A stretch of DNA of 64,000 nt from JAAFHB01 sp963677935 (GTDB taxonomy: Bacteria > Bacteroidota > Bacteroidia > Bacteroidales > Prolixibacteraceae), in the NCBI GenBank assembly GCA_963677935.2, contig CAXXEH010000003.1, forward strand, positions 5,208,001 through 5,272,000, given 5' to 3'. Shown one piece after another: positions 17,759 to 27,210 of this stretch. Within the stretch, counting starts at the first letter, position 1. Each line of letters starts with the position of its first letter. A program made the translations under genes and the position numbers. The notes beneath the pieces are model-generated. The model was not told the origin of the DNA. It did no database searches and was given only the letters and a program-made list of their open reading frames with translations.

Positions 17759-19350
17759 GGCGAATGAATAACCCGGGGTAAGCAATACCGGTACAAAACA
17801 TCTTCGTATTGCATACTTTAGGTATTGCGCCACCCCGGGATAACGACCAGGTACGAATCCGTCCGCGCACGAATGTACACCAAAGATCGCCCCGGCATTC
17901 GGACGGAAAAGCGCTGTCCAACATAAGAGTTCTCATGTAATGTTCAGCCCATTTCGGGGCTGTGATCATATTTTTTCTCATACCCCCGGTTCCGTAAACT
18001 ACCCCGGGGGTCATTCATATTGAACCACTTCGTGGTATGACTTCAAATATTTAACCTTCATTAATTGAATTATTATCTATCTTGAAAGAGTATAAACGCC
18101 CTGAAAGGGCACTCCGGCGAATGAATAACCCGGGGTAAGCAATACCGGTACAAAACATCTTCGTATTGCATACTTTAGGTATTGCGCCACCCTGGGATAA
18201 CGACCAGGTACGAACCTGTCTGCGCACGAATGTACACCAAAGATCGCCCCGGCATTCGGACGGAAAAGCGCTGTCCAACATAAGAGTTCTCATGTAATGT
18301 TCAGCCCATTTCGGGGCTGTAATCATATTTTTTCTCATACCCCCGGTTCCGTAAACTACCCCGGGGGTCATTCATATTGAACCACTTCGTGGTATGACTT
18401 CAAATATTTAACCTTCATTAATTGAATTATTATCTATCTTGAAAGAGTATAAACGCCCTGAAAGGGCACTCCGGCGAATGAATAACCCGGGGTAAGCAAT
18501 ACCGGTACAAAACATCTTCGTATTGCATACTTTAGGTATTGCACCACCCCGGGATAACGACCAGGTACGAATCCGTCCGCGCACGAATGTACACCAAAGA
18601 TCGCCCCAGCATTCGGGCGGAAAAGCGCTGTCCAACATAAAAGTTCTCATATAATGTTCAGCCCATTTCGGGGCTGTAATCATATTTTTTCTCATACCCC
18701 CGGTTCCGTAAACTACCCCGGGGGTCATTCATATTGAACCACTTCGTGGTATGACTTCAAATATTTAACCTTCATTAATTGAATTATTATCTATCTTGAA
18801 AGAGTATAAACGCCCTGAAAGGGCACTCCGGCGAATGAATAACCCGGGGTAAGCAATACCGGTACAAAACATCTTCGTATTGCATACTTTAGGTATTGCG
18901 CCACCCCGGGATAACGACCAGGTACGAATCCGTCCGCGCACGAATGTACACCAAAGATCGCCCCGGCATTCGGACGGAAAAGCGCTGTCCAACATAAGAG
19001 TTCTCATGTAATGTTCAGCCCATTTCGGGGCTGTAATCATATTTTTTCTCATACCCCCGGTTCCGTAAATTACCCCGGGGGTCATTCATATTGAACCACT
19101 TCGTGGTATGACTTCAAATATTTAACCTTCATTAATTGAATTATTATCTATCTTGAAAGAGTATAAACGCCCTGAAAGGGCACTCCGGCGAATGAATACC
19201 CCGGGGTAAGCAATACCGGTACAAAACATCTTCGTATTGCATACTTTTGGTATTGCGCCACCCCGGGATAACGACCATGTACGAATCCGTCCGCGCACGA
19301 ATGTACACCAAAGATCGCCCCAGCATTCGGACGGAATGGCGCTGTCCTTC
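17759..19350. repeat. Tandem array of a 357-bp unit, about 4.5 copies
   Basis: Units start at 17759, 18116, 18473, 18830 and 19187 (the last is cut off near 19350). The period is exactly 357 bp (119 codons) and the copies differ at only a few positions each. Every unit contains several hairpins: GCCCT-GAA-AGGGC, ACCAC-TTC-GTGGT, AGCCC-(6)-GGGCT and the palindrome ACCCCCGGGGGT-like block. A minus-strand open frame of up to 106 codons recurs in each unit, but the hairpins, low coding character and absence of a signal for translation suggest it is spurious. The array fills the whole gap between the BFD gene and the GH16 gene. The flank 19351-19491 shows nothing else. Confidence 0.9.
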
Positions 19351-19491
19351 AAAAGAGAATCGATAAGATAATAACCATCAGCCTTCGATAGTCAAAGCTC
19401 CGGCGGGGCGTCCGCCACCGGTTGGGTACGGCACAATCTTACAAAAAATGAAATTAGCCAAATTAATATGAATACTAAAATTTATACAGTT

Positions 19492-20298
19492 TCAAAGTTT
19501 GTACACCCTGACGTAATCAATAACAAATTTTTGCGGAAAGATGGTATCATCAATCTCACCTCCCCAGCTTCCCCCAATGGCAGTATTCAGCAAAATATAG
19601 AGTGGACCGGTAAACGTATTTTCGAAGGCTGTTGCAGGAGGACTAAAGGTGAGATAATTATTTTTATCGATGAACAGGCTGATCGTATTCCCTCTTCTTT
19701 CGAGTGAGTAGGTGTGGAACTTTGAGTGAATATCCCTGGTAATTAAATTACTACCTTTCATCTTATGTTTATTCTCCTTTTCTGATGCAATGTCCCACCA
19801 ATGTAGTGTCCCGAAAACCTTATCAGGGGTGTGACCCACAAATTCCATAATATCGAGTTCACTGCATTTGGGCCATCCCACCTGTTTAATATTAATCCCC
19901 ATCATCCAGATGGCCGGCCAGATCCCCTTCCCCTGTGGAAGCTTCGCACGTACTTCCACACGAATATCCCCTTCGAAGGATTTTTTGTCGAGTGTATTGA
20001 TACTTGCCGAGGTATATTTTGCACCCTGATAATCTTCCTTCAGCGATTCAATCACCAGGCAACCCTTCTCCTGTCTGACATTTTGAGAACGTTCCGCAGT
20101 ATAATACTGCTTCTCGTTGTTTCTGACGAACCCCACTTCGTATCCCCATTTAGTGGGATCGGGTAACCCCTTGCCGCTAAACTCATCAGCCCAAAGTAAG
20201 GTCCTTTTTTGATTTCCAGCCGAAACACCCTGACCATTTGAAAAATCTGACAAGGCGCACAAAATTGGGAGGGCTAAGATTAATCTGAGTCGGTTCAT
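19492..20298 (-). CDS. Glycoside hydrolase family 16 endo-glucanase/galactanase
   Basis: A 268-residue exported enzyme (signal ends SDFSNG-Q). The GH16 active-site motif E-x-D-x-x-E is intact as ELDIMEFVGHTP (about residue 147), preceded by PQGKGIWPAIWMMGIN. GH16 enzymes cut beta-1,3 or mixed-linked glucans, or galactans such as agar and carrageenan, by a retaining mechanism. The sequence around the motif is laminarinase-like, but the substrate cannot be fixed from this alone. It is the last gene of a three-gene minus-strand unit with the six-hairpin hydrolase and the DUF4350 protein. Confidence 0.88.
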   Translation of the reverse strand: MNRLRLILALPILCALSDFSNGQGVSAGNQKRTLLWADEFSGKGLPDPTKWGYEVGFVRNNEKQYYTAERSQNVRQEKGCLVIESLKEDYQGAKYTSASINTLDKKSFEGDIRVEVRAKLPQGKGIWPAIWMMGINIKQVGWPKCSELDIMEFVGHTPDKVFGTLHWWDIASEKENKHKMKGSNLITRDIHSKFHTYSLERRGNTISLFIDKNNYLTFSPPATAFENTFTGPLYILLNTAIGGSWGGEIDDTIFPQKFVIDYVRVYKL

Positions 20299-20339
20299 TT
20301 GTATATAATTTATGACAATTACCTTTGGTTATAATGGTG

Positions 20340-22502
20340 TTATGGCATCCTGGAAAGGTTTTCCCAGCGCACCGTCCATTTCCCATCCTTTGGAAATCCG
20401 GGAAGATTGGTTGCTGATCCATCATATCCGGCACACATCATGGCAACTGCTGAGAGTAACCCTCCATTTCCCGGAAGGTAAAGCCGGAGCCGTTTATCCT
20501 GGTAGTTATGTCCGTTTTTGAGATAGGTATTTTTTTCAATCTCCATAAAAAGGGCATCGATCGCTTTTTCGGGCATCTCCAACCGGGTAGCGGTCATGGC
20601 AGTCAAAGGAAAATCCCAGCCCCACGTTTTTTTCCATTGCCAGTTGTCCCATATGTAATCGAATGTTTTTTTCATGGTGAGCGTATCCACCAGAGGTGAA
20701 CCGGGCAGGTAACCGAAGGCGCCCAGAACAGCAGGATGATCGGTTGTAAACCTGGGATTTGTATAAGAATCAGGTGTGCTTTCGGTAGCCAGATAAATCC
20801 CTTTTGACTGTGCCGGCACCGACAATTTCTTTAAGACCTCGGCCCACTCCTTTTTCGGTGGAAGACCAAGCCGTTTGCGCCATTGCTGAGCAGTGGTCAG
20901 TCCCCAGTACCAGTAAGCCAATTCAAAAGGGGGATTAAAGGTGACTTTCGGATCGAAACACTCCTGAGCCGGAATCATTGGAGGCCCAAGGATATACCGG
21001 TCGGTTTTTTTATCGTAATGTGCGAACGAACTCATAAAATCGGCGGTCTCGAAAACCAGATTGGCATATTTGTTTAATGTTATCGTATCGCGGTGATTCC
21101 GGTAACACAATTCAGCAAAATAGATAAGATGGGGTTGCTGCCAGATCAGGAAGGAACCGACACTTGAAGGACTGTCGAGGCCATTTAATCCAACCATCTT
21201 GGGCCAGCGTACCCCTTTAAAACCCTGTCGTTCCGCAATTTTATGTGCTTCAGCGCTGATTTCCTTGTACCAGTTGAGACTCTTTTCAAGCAAATCAATC
21301 CTGTTCCAAAGGGCAAAATGGACACCATGCCACCAGTGCATCTCCAGATGCGCTTTGCCATACCAGCTGTTGAAGGTGAGGCCTGTCTCCTGTGGCGGAT
21401 AACTCCCTGCACATTGAACTTTCGTAAGGTATTGCGAAAGGATGACCCTCCGTTCAAGCTCATGGGCCCTCGGATCTGTACTTCCTGAAAAATCGACAGC
21501 GCCTCCGCTCATCCAGAATTTTTTCCACCCTGTCTGACTATTTTGGAGAATACTTTTAAAGGTTGATATATCACTTTTTACAGGCGCCTTTGTGGTGAAA
21601 CAAGCTGAGAAAGATAATTTTTTCTCCCCTTTCGAACCCTTTATTTCGAAAACATGGGCTGCGCTATTCGAAAGCGAACCGTTCTCACCCCATTGCACTT
21701 CGGTATAATAGGTGGTAGTGTCGAGCCGGTGCTGAATCACGGCCCTTCCGTGACTGCTTTCAACAATTTTGGTCTCATGCTTTTCAGGGACACTCCAATC
21801 GCAACCCGAATCCATTCCGCCTCCCGACGGGTAAGGGAACCGGATCTTTACACTTAATAAACCTTTATCAATCAATGCCGAAGTAATCTCGGTCGCAATC
21901 ATATCCTTCTCCTGGCTACAGCAGGTAATCACCTCCACTTTTTCACCGTTTACATTAAACCGGCTTCGGATCACCCCTTCCCATAGATCCAGTTCCTGGT
22001 GAAGATCTTTGATATCACTGGGAGTGACCAATTTCCCATCTGCCGTTTTTAATTCAAGTCCGATGGTTCCAAGGTGAAGCCGATGAGGATTTTGACGAAA
22101 ATAATTGACCGCCGCCACACTCTTTTCAGGTTCCTTCATCTGAACATCATAGGGGATCATGCGCCCATGATAATTAAATTCCATTAATGTCTCCTCATAA
22201 CGGGAACCTGCATTATTGGGAAAACTGTGCCAGCCCCATTCAGATTGAGTGCCCAGTGAAATGCCGTTGTTGTACCTTTCAGGAAAAGTCTGAAGTCCGG
22301 TTGCATCCACCGTAAAGGCAAAACTCCCGTTCCCGACTGTCAGGGAACAGAGCGTGTCGAATTGATCGTTTTTTACATTGTGCCTGCTTACAAGTGTTTT
22401 ACGGTCAATCTTATCCGGATTTGGTGTTTTTGAATTCCATGATGTGAGAACCAAAACCAGCAAAACCGATGCCAGCAACTTTAAATTTTTCCCGGAGATC
22501 AT
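20340..22502 (-). CDS. Exported six-hairpin glycosidase-like protein, family not assigned
   Basis: A 720-residue exported protein with an N-terminal hydrophobic signal (residues 1-22). Residues about 30-330 are beta-rich and begin SRHNVKNDQFDTLCSLTVGN; residues about 345-690 are alpha-helical with many Trp and Tyr, as in (alpha/alpha)6 barrels (segments WYGKAHLEMHWWHGVHFALW, PLTAMTATRLEMPEKAIDAL). The two-part layout resembles GH65/GH94/GH95/GH15-type enzymes, but I cannot match it to one family. The Glu in HLEMHWWHG and acidic residues near DFMSSFAHYD could be catalytic (inference). It lies between DUF4350 and GH16 genes, close to a CE12 esterase, so a pectin- or rhamnose-linked substrate is plausible. 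Confidence 0.7.
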   Translation of the reverse strand: MISGKNLKLLASVLLVLVLTSWNSKTPNPDKIDRKTLVSRHNVKNDQFDTLCSLTVGNGSFAFTVDATGLQTFPERYNNGISLGTQSEWGWHSFPNNAGSRYEETLMEFNYHGRMIPYDVQMKEPEKSVAAVNYFRQNPHRLHLGTIGLELKTADGKLVTPSDIKDLHQELDLWEGVIRSRFNVNGEKVEVITCCSQEKDMIATEITSALIDKGLLSVKIRFPYPSGGGMDSGCDWSVPEKHETKIVESSHGRAVIQHRLDTTTYYTEVQWGENGSLSNSAAHVFEIKGSKGEKKLSFSACFTTKAPVKSDISTFKSILQNSQTGWKKFWMSGGAVDFSGSTDPRAHELERRVILSQYLTKVQCAGSYPPQETGLTFNSWYGKAHLEMHWWHGVHFALWNRIDLLEKSLNWYKEISAEAHKIAERQGFKGVRWPKMVGLNGLDSPSSVGSFLIWQQPHLIYFAELCYRNHRDTITLNKYANLVFETADFMSSFAHYDKKTDRYILGPPMIPAQECFDPKVTFNPPFELAYWYWGLTTAQQWRKRLGLPPKKEWAEVLKKLSVPAQSKGIYLATESTPDSYTNPRFTTDHPAVLGAFGYLPGSPLVDTLTMKKTFDYIWDNWQWKKTWGWDFPLTAMTATRLEMPEKAIDALFMEIEKNTYLKNGHNYQDKRLRLYLPGNGGLLSAVAMMCAGYDGSATNLPGFPKDGKWTVRWENLSRMP

Positions 22503-22511
22503 TTTATGGTA

Positions 22512-23297
22512 TTATCTGACTTTTGAAAGTAGAAATTCGGTCAGGTTATTGGCTGCCTTCAGATTTTCGAAGTCTGCAGGTAACATGGTATGGTCGATGT
22601 ATTCGTTGTACAACCAGGGATCGCCAACAGCAAGAACGTATCCTTTACCGAATGAAGTTTCAGCAATATAGGCCTGATTATCATCGGTCAGCACAGTTTT
22701 CGCAGCTCCGCTTACGCTGATTGAAGAGACCTCTTTCATATAGATTTTTTTCACCCCAATAAACAATGGATGATTTGGAAGATTTGTTTCTGCTGCCATA
22801 TCCCATTTTCTCCCTGTTACAGGATTGAGGGTCACAGGATTGAAATGCATTCCAAATTCTTTTGCGAGATTATTCAGATGGGTGAATTCGCAGTTTGGTT
22901 TATCATTCGCCAGAATAAGGAGTACACCGCCATTTTTTACCCATTTGGTAATTGCCTTGATATCATCTTTCAAAATGTAATTGGGATTTGGATTTTCGGA
23001 AGTGGTATCGGGATCCACAATGATATAAACGTTGATACCGGCAAGACTTTTAGCGTCGGGTTTAGATCCAATGGTTTTCAGTGTGGCCCCTTTGCTCTTA
23101 AAAACGTCACCCAATTGGGAGAAACCGCTGTTTTGAGTATCATCCCAGGTATAGTGGAAAATCTTTCCGGTAATGGGTTTGGTTTCGTGGTTGTACCAGT
23201 TGTCGAGACCAACTGTCTTCTGAGCAAAACCATTGAAGGTTATTGCACATATTACCAATACGATAACACTTTTCAACATTGAATAATTCTTTTCCAT
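22512..23297 (-). CDS. Exported DUF4350 (GATase-like) protein
   Basis: A 261-residue protein with signal peptide (ends FNGFA-Q). It reads as a standalone DUF4350 domain: an N-terminal WYNHETKPITGKIFHYTWDD, then the Rossmann-like core IVDPDTTSENPNPNYILKDD, KNGGVLLILAND, and the end GYVLAVGDPWLYNEY. In many Bacteroidota this domain is the C-terminal half of proteins whose N-terminal half is a GH105 unsaturated rhamnogalacturonyl hydrolase. Here it stands alone next to a CE12 acetylesterase. It is first in its transcription unit with a good promoter upstream. A binding or accessory role in rhamnogalacturonan breakdown is inference. Confidence 0.75.
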   Translation of the reverse strand: MEKNYSMLKSVIVLVICAITFNGFAQKTVGLDNWYNHETKPITGKIFHYTWDDTQNSGFSQLGDVFKSKGATLKTIGSKPDAKSLAGINVYIIVDPDTTSENPNPNYILKDDIKAITKWVKNGGVLLILANDKPNCEFTHLNNLAKEFGMHFNPVTLNPVTGRKWDMAAETNLPNHPLFIGVKKIYMKEVSSISVSGAAKTVLTDDNQAYIAETSFGKGYVLAVGDPWLYNEYIDHTMLPADFENLKAANNLTEFLLSKVR

Positions 23298-23316
23298 TTT
23301 TATAATTTTTAGGTTC

Positions 23317-23347
23317 CAAATATACCTTAAAAAAGAGGAGAACCAAA
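23317..23347 (-). promoter_or_regulatory. Promoter of the DUF4350-hydrolase-GH16 unit
   Basis: On the minus strand TTTG (23344-23347) is followed, after exactly 19 bp, by TATATTTG (23317-23324). This is an excellent match to the Bacteroidota consensus TTTG-N19/21-TAnnTTTG. It places the transcript start about 10-15 nt before the leader of the DUF4350 gene, so the unit starts here rather than at the CE12 gene. Confidence 0.75.
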
Positions 23348-23373
23348 AGATTTTTCAATCAGACCCGGTGTTC

Positions 23374-24108
23374 TTATTTGATATGGTGTGCCAACGCGAT
23401 TTTCATTTTGGCCAACTGACCGGCTACGAGGCCGGCAAAGGTTTTGGCTCCCTCTTCCGACAGGTGGGTGTCATCTTTTCTCCCCTCGGGAAATTTTGTA
23501 TTGGGGGTTGTCCACATGTACATTTTTTTGGATGGCTCATCGCCCAATGAATTGATTAGATCCTGTGTAAGAAGTTGCATATCAATGATCCTTACTTTCA
23601 GTTCGGTTGCCACCTCCCTAACTGCAGCTGGATACAATCCATGGGTATCGATCAGTTTTCCCGATTCATCGAATTTCCGGCGGACGATGGATGTAAGGAG
23701 GATTGGTGTTGCTCCCTTTTGTCGCGTTTCGAGAATATATTTTTTAAGATTTTGCCTGTAGCTGCTCTTCGGATCGGCGTAAACAGCCGGCTTGTCGGCT
23801 TTTTCGTCGTTATGCCCAAACTGGATAAACACATAATCACCTTTTTTTAGACTATCCAATACCATTTTCCAGCGTCCTTCGTCCAAAAAACTTTTTGAAC
23901 TTCTGCCATTCACGGCCCGATTGCTCACCTTAACTCCCGAATCAAAGTAAAGATTCAGCTTTTGACCCCAACCGGTTTCGGGATAAACCTCCGGACTTTT
24001 ATTTGCCATCGTTGAATCGCCAATGGTATAAACCGTTATTAATTTAGAGGAGCTGCATCCTGCACATAGCAGAAATAACAAAAGAGCGGTCAATTGAAAT
24101 ATTTTCAT
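23374..24108 (-). CDS. Rhamnogalacturonan acetylesterase (CE12, SGNH/GDSL)
   Basis: A 244-residue lipoprotein (lipobox LLCAGC). The SGNH blocks are in order: VYTIGDSTMANKS (nucleophile Ser), RAVNGRSSKSFLDEGRW (Gly), FIQFGHNDEKADK (Asn) and KDDTHLSEEGA (Asp/His). The order and wording match CE12 rhamnogalacturonan acetylesterases such as YxiM/RhgT, which remove acetyl groups from rhamnogalacturonan I in the periplasm or at the cell surface. It starts 6 bp after the end of pepE and may be cotranscribed with it, while the next carbohydrate genes have their own promoter. Confidence 0.9.
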   Translation of the reverse strand: MKIFQLTALLLFLLCAGCSSSKLITVYTIGDSTMANKSPEVYPETGWGQKLNLYFDSGVKVSNRAVNGRSSKSFLDEGRWKMVLDSLKKGDYVFIQFGHNDEKADKPAVYADPKSSYRQNLKKYILETRQKGATPILLTSIVRRKFDESGKLIDTHGLYPAAVREVATELKVRIIDMQLLTQDLINSLGDEPSKKMYMWTTPNTKFPEGRKDDTHLSEEGAKTFAGLVAGQLAKMKIALAHHIK

Positions 24109-24114
24109 AAACAG

Positions 24115-24825
24115 CTAACAATTTATTAGAAAACTAAAGTCATCACCCGATTTAAGTTCCTTTGGAGTGGTCCCTTTTCTGAAAATGCGGGCAGTTCGGT
24201 TGCCAATCAATGTGAATATATTGTTTTCGTATTTCAGCATTGTCCCTTCACGAAGTCCGACCACGGTGGTTTGGGGATTAATTTCCAGAAATTCCTCAAT
24301 ACGTTGTTCCCGTGTCTCACCGCCGTGTCCTTCAGGGTTCGTATCGAGATAGTGGGGATTGATCTGAAACTGTACTAAACTCATGCAGTCAAATCCGTTT
24401 GGATCGACCACGGGCATATCATTTGTAGTTCTTAAGGAGGGACATGCCACATTCGCTCCGGCGCTCCAGCCAATATAAGGAGTATTCTGCTCCACCTTCT
24501 GTCTGATCACGTTCATTAATTGGTTATCGTGCAACATCCTCACCAATTGCCAGGTATTTCCACCCCCGACAACGATGGCTTCGGCTGCCAGGACCGCTTC
24601 ACCAGGATTATGAAAATGGTGAATTGAAGTGATCCGATGTCCTATTTCAGCAAATCGCTCCTGCACTTTTTCTTCATACAGATCGTACGAAAAGGTTACG
24701 GCAGCATAGGGAATAAATAACGCATTGACCGGTTTGTCGCCAAGAAACCGGCGAATTTCATCCTTTGGATAGTCCAGATAGGGCTCGCCGGGCATGGTAG
24801 AGTTACTGATGAGTAGAAGTCTCAT
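24115..24825 (-). CDS. pepE: Alpha-aspartyl dipeptidase (peptidase E, S51)
   Basis: A 236-residue cytosolic protein starting MRLLLISNSTMPGEPYLDYP; an upstream in-frame ATG at 24939 would add 38 residues unlike the family, so the inner start is preferred. The catalytic serine lies in YIGWSAGANVACP, and the preceding IVVGGGNTWQL is the second family signature. The block QINPHYLDTNPEGHGGETRE supplies the expected histidine region. Peptidase E cleaves Asp-X dipeptides. It precedes the CE12 gene by 6 bp on the same strand, though no functional link is obvious. Confidence 0.92.
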   Translation of the reverse strand: MRLLLISNSTMPGEPYLDYPKDEIRRFLGDKPVNALFIPYAAVTFSYDLYEEKVQERFAEIGHRITSIHHFHNPGEAVLAAEAIVVGGGNTWQLVRMLHDNQLMNVIRQKVEQNTPYIGWSAGANVACPSLRTTNDMPVVDPNGFDCMSLVQFQINPHYLDTNPEGHGGETREQRIEEFLEINPQTTVVGLREGTMLKYENNIFTLIGNRTARIFRKGTTPKELKSGDDFSFLINC

Positions 24826-24985
24826 AAAAATATTAATTTTGAAGTGGCAAGTTAGCAAAAAACCCGGGGGAAGAAAAATGTTTACCCTTCTTAAAAACAA
24901 TTTCTGAAATTGGTGTGTTATCGTACGATGCACTTTCATTTTTGTTTTATCAAAGTTGAATCATTTAAAGATAATTGGATTTATT

Positions 24986-26509
24986 ATGGAACAAAAACCG
25001 ATAAAAAAGGTATTGGTCGCCAACCGTGGAGAGATTGCTATCCGGATTATGCGTTCATGTCGTGAGATGGGGATCGCCACCGTTGCTGTTTTCAGTGATG
25101 CTGACCGCACTTCAATGCATGTCAGGTATGCTGACCAGGCATATCCTATTGGTCCGGCACCTTCGGCTTCAAGTTACCTTAACGTGGATAAAATTATAGA
25201 AACGGCCAATCTTGCCGGCGCCGATGCCATTCATCCCGGTTATGGATTCCTGTCGGAAAATTCTGCATTCTCGCGCCGTTGTCGCCAGGAAGGGATTACC
25301 TTTATCGGACCATCTCCCGAATCGATTGAGATGATGGGCGATAAAATCAGTGCACGTAAAAAGATGATCGCAGCTGGTGTTCCTGTTGTTCCGGGGACAA
25401 CCGACAAGGTGACCAGTGAAGCTGAGGCCATCAGACAAATCAAAGAGATCGGGCTCCCTGTAATGATTAAAGCCTCCGCAGGTGGGGGTGGCCGGGGGAT
25501 GCGACTGGTACAGAAAGATTCGCAGATTACAAGCTTACTTCGTGCTGCCAGATCAGAGGCAAAGACAGCCTTCGGCGATGATGCAGTTTATATTGAGAAA
25601 TATGTCGATTCACCACATCACGTTGAATTTCAAATACTATCCGACAGGCATGGGAATACGGTACACCTTTTTGAACGTGAATGTTCGGTTCAACGCCGCC
25701 ATCAGAAAGTGGTAGAGGAGACCCCTTCACCACTTCTGACTCCTGAGGTGAGAACCAAAATGGGTGAATGTGCTGTTGCTGCTGCAAATGCATGCAAGTA
25801 TGAGGGGGCCGGAACCATCGAATTTATCATGGACGACCAGCTCAACTTCTATTTTCTCGAAATGAATACCCGTTTACAGGTCGAACATCCCATCACCGAA
25901 CGCGTTGTAGGTGTCGATCTTGTCAAAGAACAGATCAGGATTGCCGAAGGACAAAAACTTCCTTTCAAACAAAAAGATCTTAAACAAAGCGGACACGCCA
26001 TCGAATGTCGTATCATCGCTGAGGATACCGATAATAATTTCATGCCAAATCCGGGAACCATCACCCATATCACCGAACCATACGGTTTTGGAATACGATG
26101 TGACAGTTATGTTTATGAAGGGTATACGATTCCGATTCATTACGATTCACTCATCAGTAAGCTGATCGTTTGGGGAAGGACGCGTGATGAAGCCATTGAA
26201 AGAATGCGCCGTGCCCTTTATGAATACAAGATTACAGGGGTAAAAACAACCATCAGGTTCCTTGAAAGGATTATGGATACACCCGATTTTAGAAGCGGAA
26301 GGTACAATACCCATTTTATTGAAAAAAACAGTGAGTTTCTGATGTCAGAAGGGAAGTGCGATAAGAAATGTGAAGACATCGCGATGATCGCAACCTATGC
26401 TGAATATCTGGACAGGATTGAGATCAGTAAAAAGGTAAATGCCTCTCCTTCACCTAAAAAGGAAACCAACTGGAAACGACAAATCCGGAAGTTCACCTCA
26501 AGGATGTAA
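24986..26509 (+). CDS. Biotin carboxylase subunit of acyl-CoA carboxylase
   Basis: A 507-residue enzyme starting MEQKPIKKVLVANRGEIAIR. The biotin carboxylase signatures are intact: VFSDADRTSMHVRYADQAYP, the ATP-grasp glycine loop KASAGGGGRGMRLV, the ECSVQRRHQKVVEE block and FLEMNTRLQVEHPITE. An ATG 30 bp upstream is in frame but gives residues not shared by the family. It carboxylates biotin on the carrier protein encoded next, using ATP and bicarbonate. With the carrier and the carboxyltransferase it forms a propionyl-CoA (or acetyl-CoA) carboxylase; these three genes in this order are common in Bacteroidota. Confidence 0.93.
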   Translation: MEQKPIKKVLVANRGEIAIRIMRSCREMGIATVAVFSDADRTSMHVRYADQAYPIGPAPSASSYLNVDKIIETANLAGADAIHPGYGFLSENSAFSRRCRQEGITFIGPSPESIEMMGDKISARKKMIAAGVPVVPGTTDKVTSEAEAIRQIKEIGLPVMIKASAGGGGRGMRLVQKDSQITSLLRAARSEAKTAFGDDAVYIEKYVDSPHHVEFQILSDRHGNTVHLFERECSVQRRHQKVVEETPSPLLTPEVRTKMGECAVAAANACKYEGAGTIEFIMDDQLNFYFLEMNTRLQVEHPITERVVGVDLVKEQIRIAEGQKLPFKQKDLKQSGHAIECRIIAEDTDNNFMPNPGTITHITEPYGFGIRCDSYVYEGYTIPIHYDSLISKLIVWGRTRDEAIERMRRALYEYKITGVKTTIRFLERIMDTPDFRSGRYNTHFIEKNSEFLMSEGKCDKKCEDIAMIATYAEYLDRIEISKKVNASPSPKKETNWKRQIRKFTSRM

Positions 26510-26612
26510 GTTAGACGAAAACCCCAAAGGAGGGTCAGTTCGGATTTACATACCTAATTAATTCTCCATCTATTCAAAATTTAACCAAGCTTTTTCAGAT
26601 AAATCATATTTT

Positions 26613-27137
26613 ATGGAACTCGAACTGAAAGTCAATAACCGTAACGCAATCATTAAAGAGATAAAACGGGAAGGAAATATACTCACTCTTGCTGTTGATG
26701 ATGAAATATATGAAGTAGATATCGTCAAAGTGAGAAGCCAGGAGTTTTCGATCATCAATAAAGGACGGTCCTATAATGTCGAGGTTGTTGAAGCGGCCAA
26801 ACCAAAGCATTACCACGTCAATACCCTCTATTTTAAGTTTGAAGTTGAAGTGATCGATAATGAATCACGCTACCGTCAAAGCAGGATGCAGGGTGGTGCA
26901 GTTCAAAGCGATAATACCATCAGATCTCCTATGCCGGGGAAAGTAGTTAAGGTCTATGTCAAACCCGGAGACCATGTTGAAGCAGGACAACCGTTGATTG
27001 TCCTTTCCGCAATGAAGATGGAGAGCGAATTTAAGGCCGGCAGCAGGGGAGTTGTCAGAGAAGTTCCTGTTAGCGAAGGTGATACTGTTGACAATAATCA
27101 ACTTCTTGTGATTATTGACGAAGAGTCCGAAGCTTGA
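26613..27137 (+). CDS. Biotin carboxyl carrier protein
   Basis: A 174-residue protein. The C-terminal biotinyl domain (about residues 100-172) begins NTIRSPMPGKVVKVYVKPGD and carries the biotinylation site in SAMKMESEF. The N-terminal 90 residues (MELELKVNNRNAIIKEIKRE) form the beta-barrel linker seen in similar carriers of acyl-CoA carboxylases. It sits 103 bp after the biotin carboxylase gene and 73 bp before the carboxyltransferase gene, matching the enzyme's working order. Confidence 0.92.
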   Translation: MELELKVNNRNAIIKEIKREGNILTLAVDDEIYEVDIVKVRSQEFSIINKGRSYNVEVVEAAKPKHYHVNTLYFKFEVEVIDNESRYRQSRMQGGAVQSDNTIRSPMPGKVVKVYVKPGDHVEAGQPLIVLSAMKMESEFKAGSRGVVREVPVSEGDTVDNNQLLVIIDEESEA

Positions 27138-27210
27138 GAGGTTTAGAAAATGGTCGTTAACCTAAATTGAACAGAGGCATTTTTTATAAAAATATTCTTA
27201 ATAAATAAAT

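Noticed and set aside
17748..19352. Recurrent minus-strand frames of up to 106 codons in the 357-bp units
   Set aside because: They run through several hairpins, begin in the palindromic CCCCGGGGGT block, and have no family resemblance; the repeat itself explains their recurrence.
26510..27210. Minus-strand frames across the carboxylase operon
   Set aside because: They oppose well-recognised genes and show no family features.
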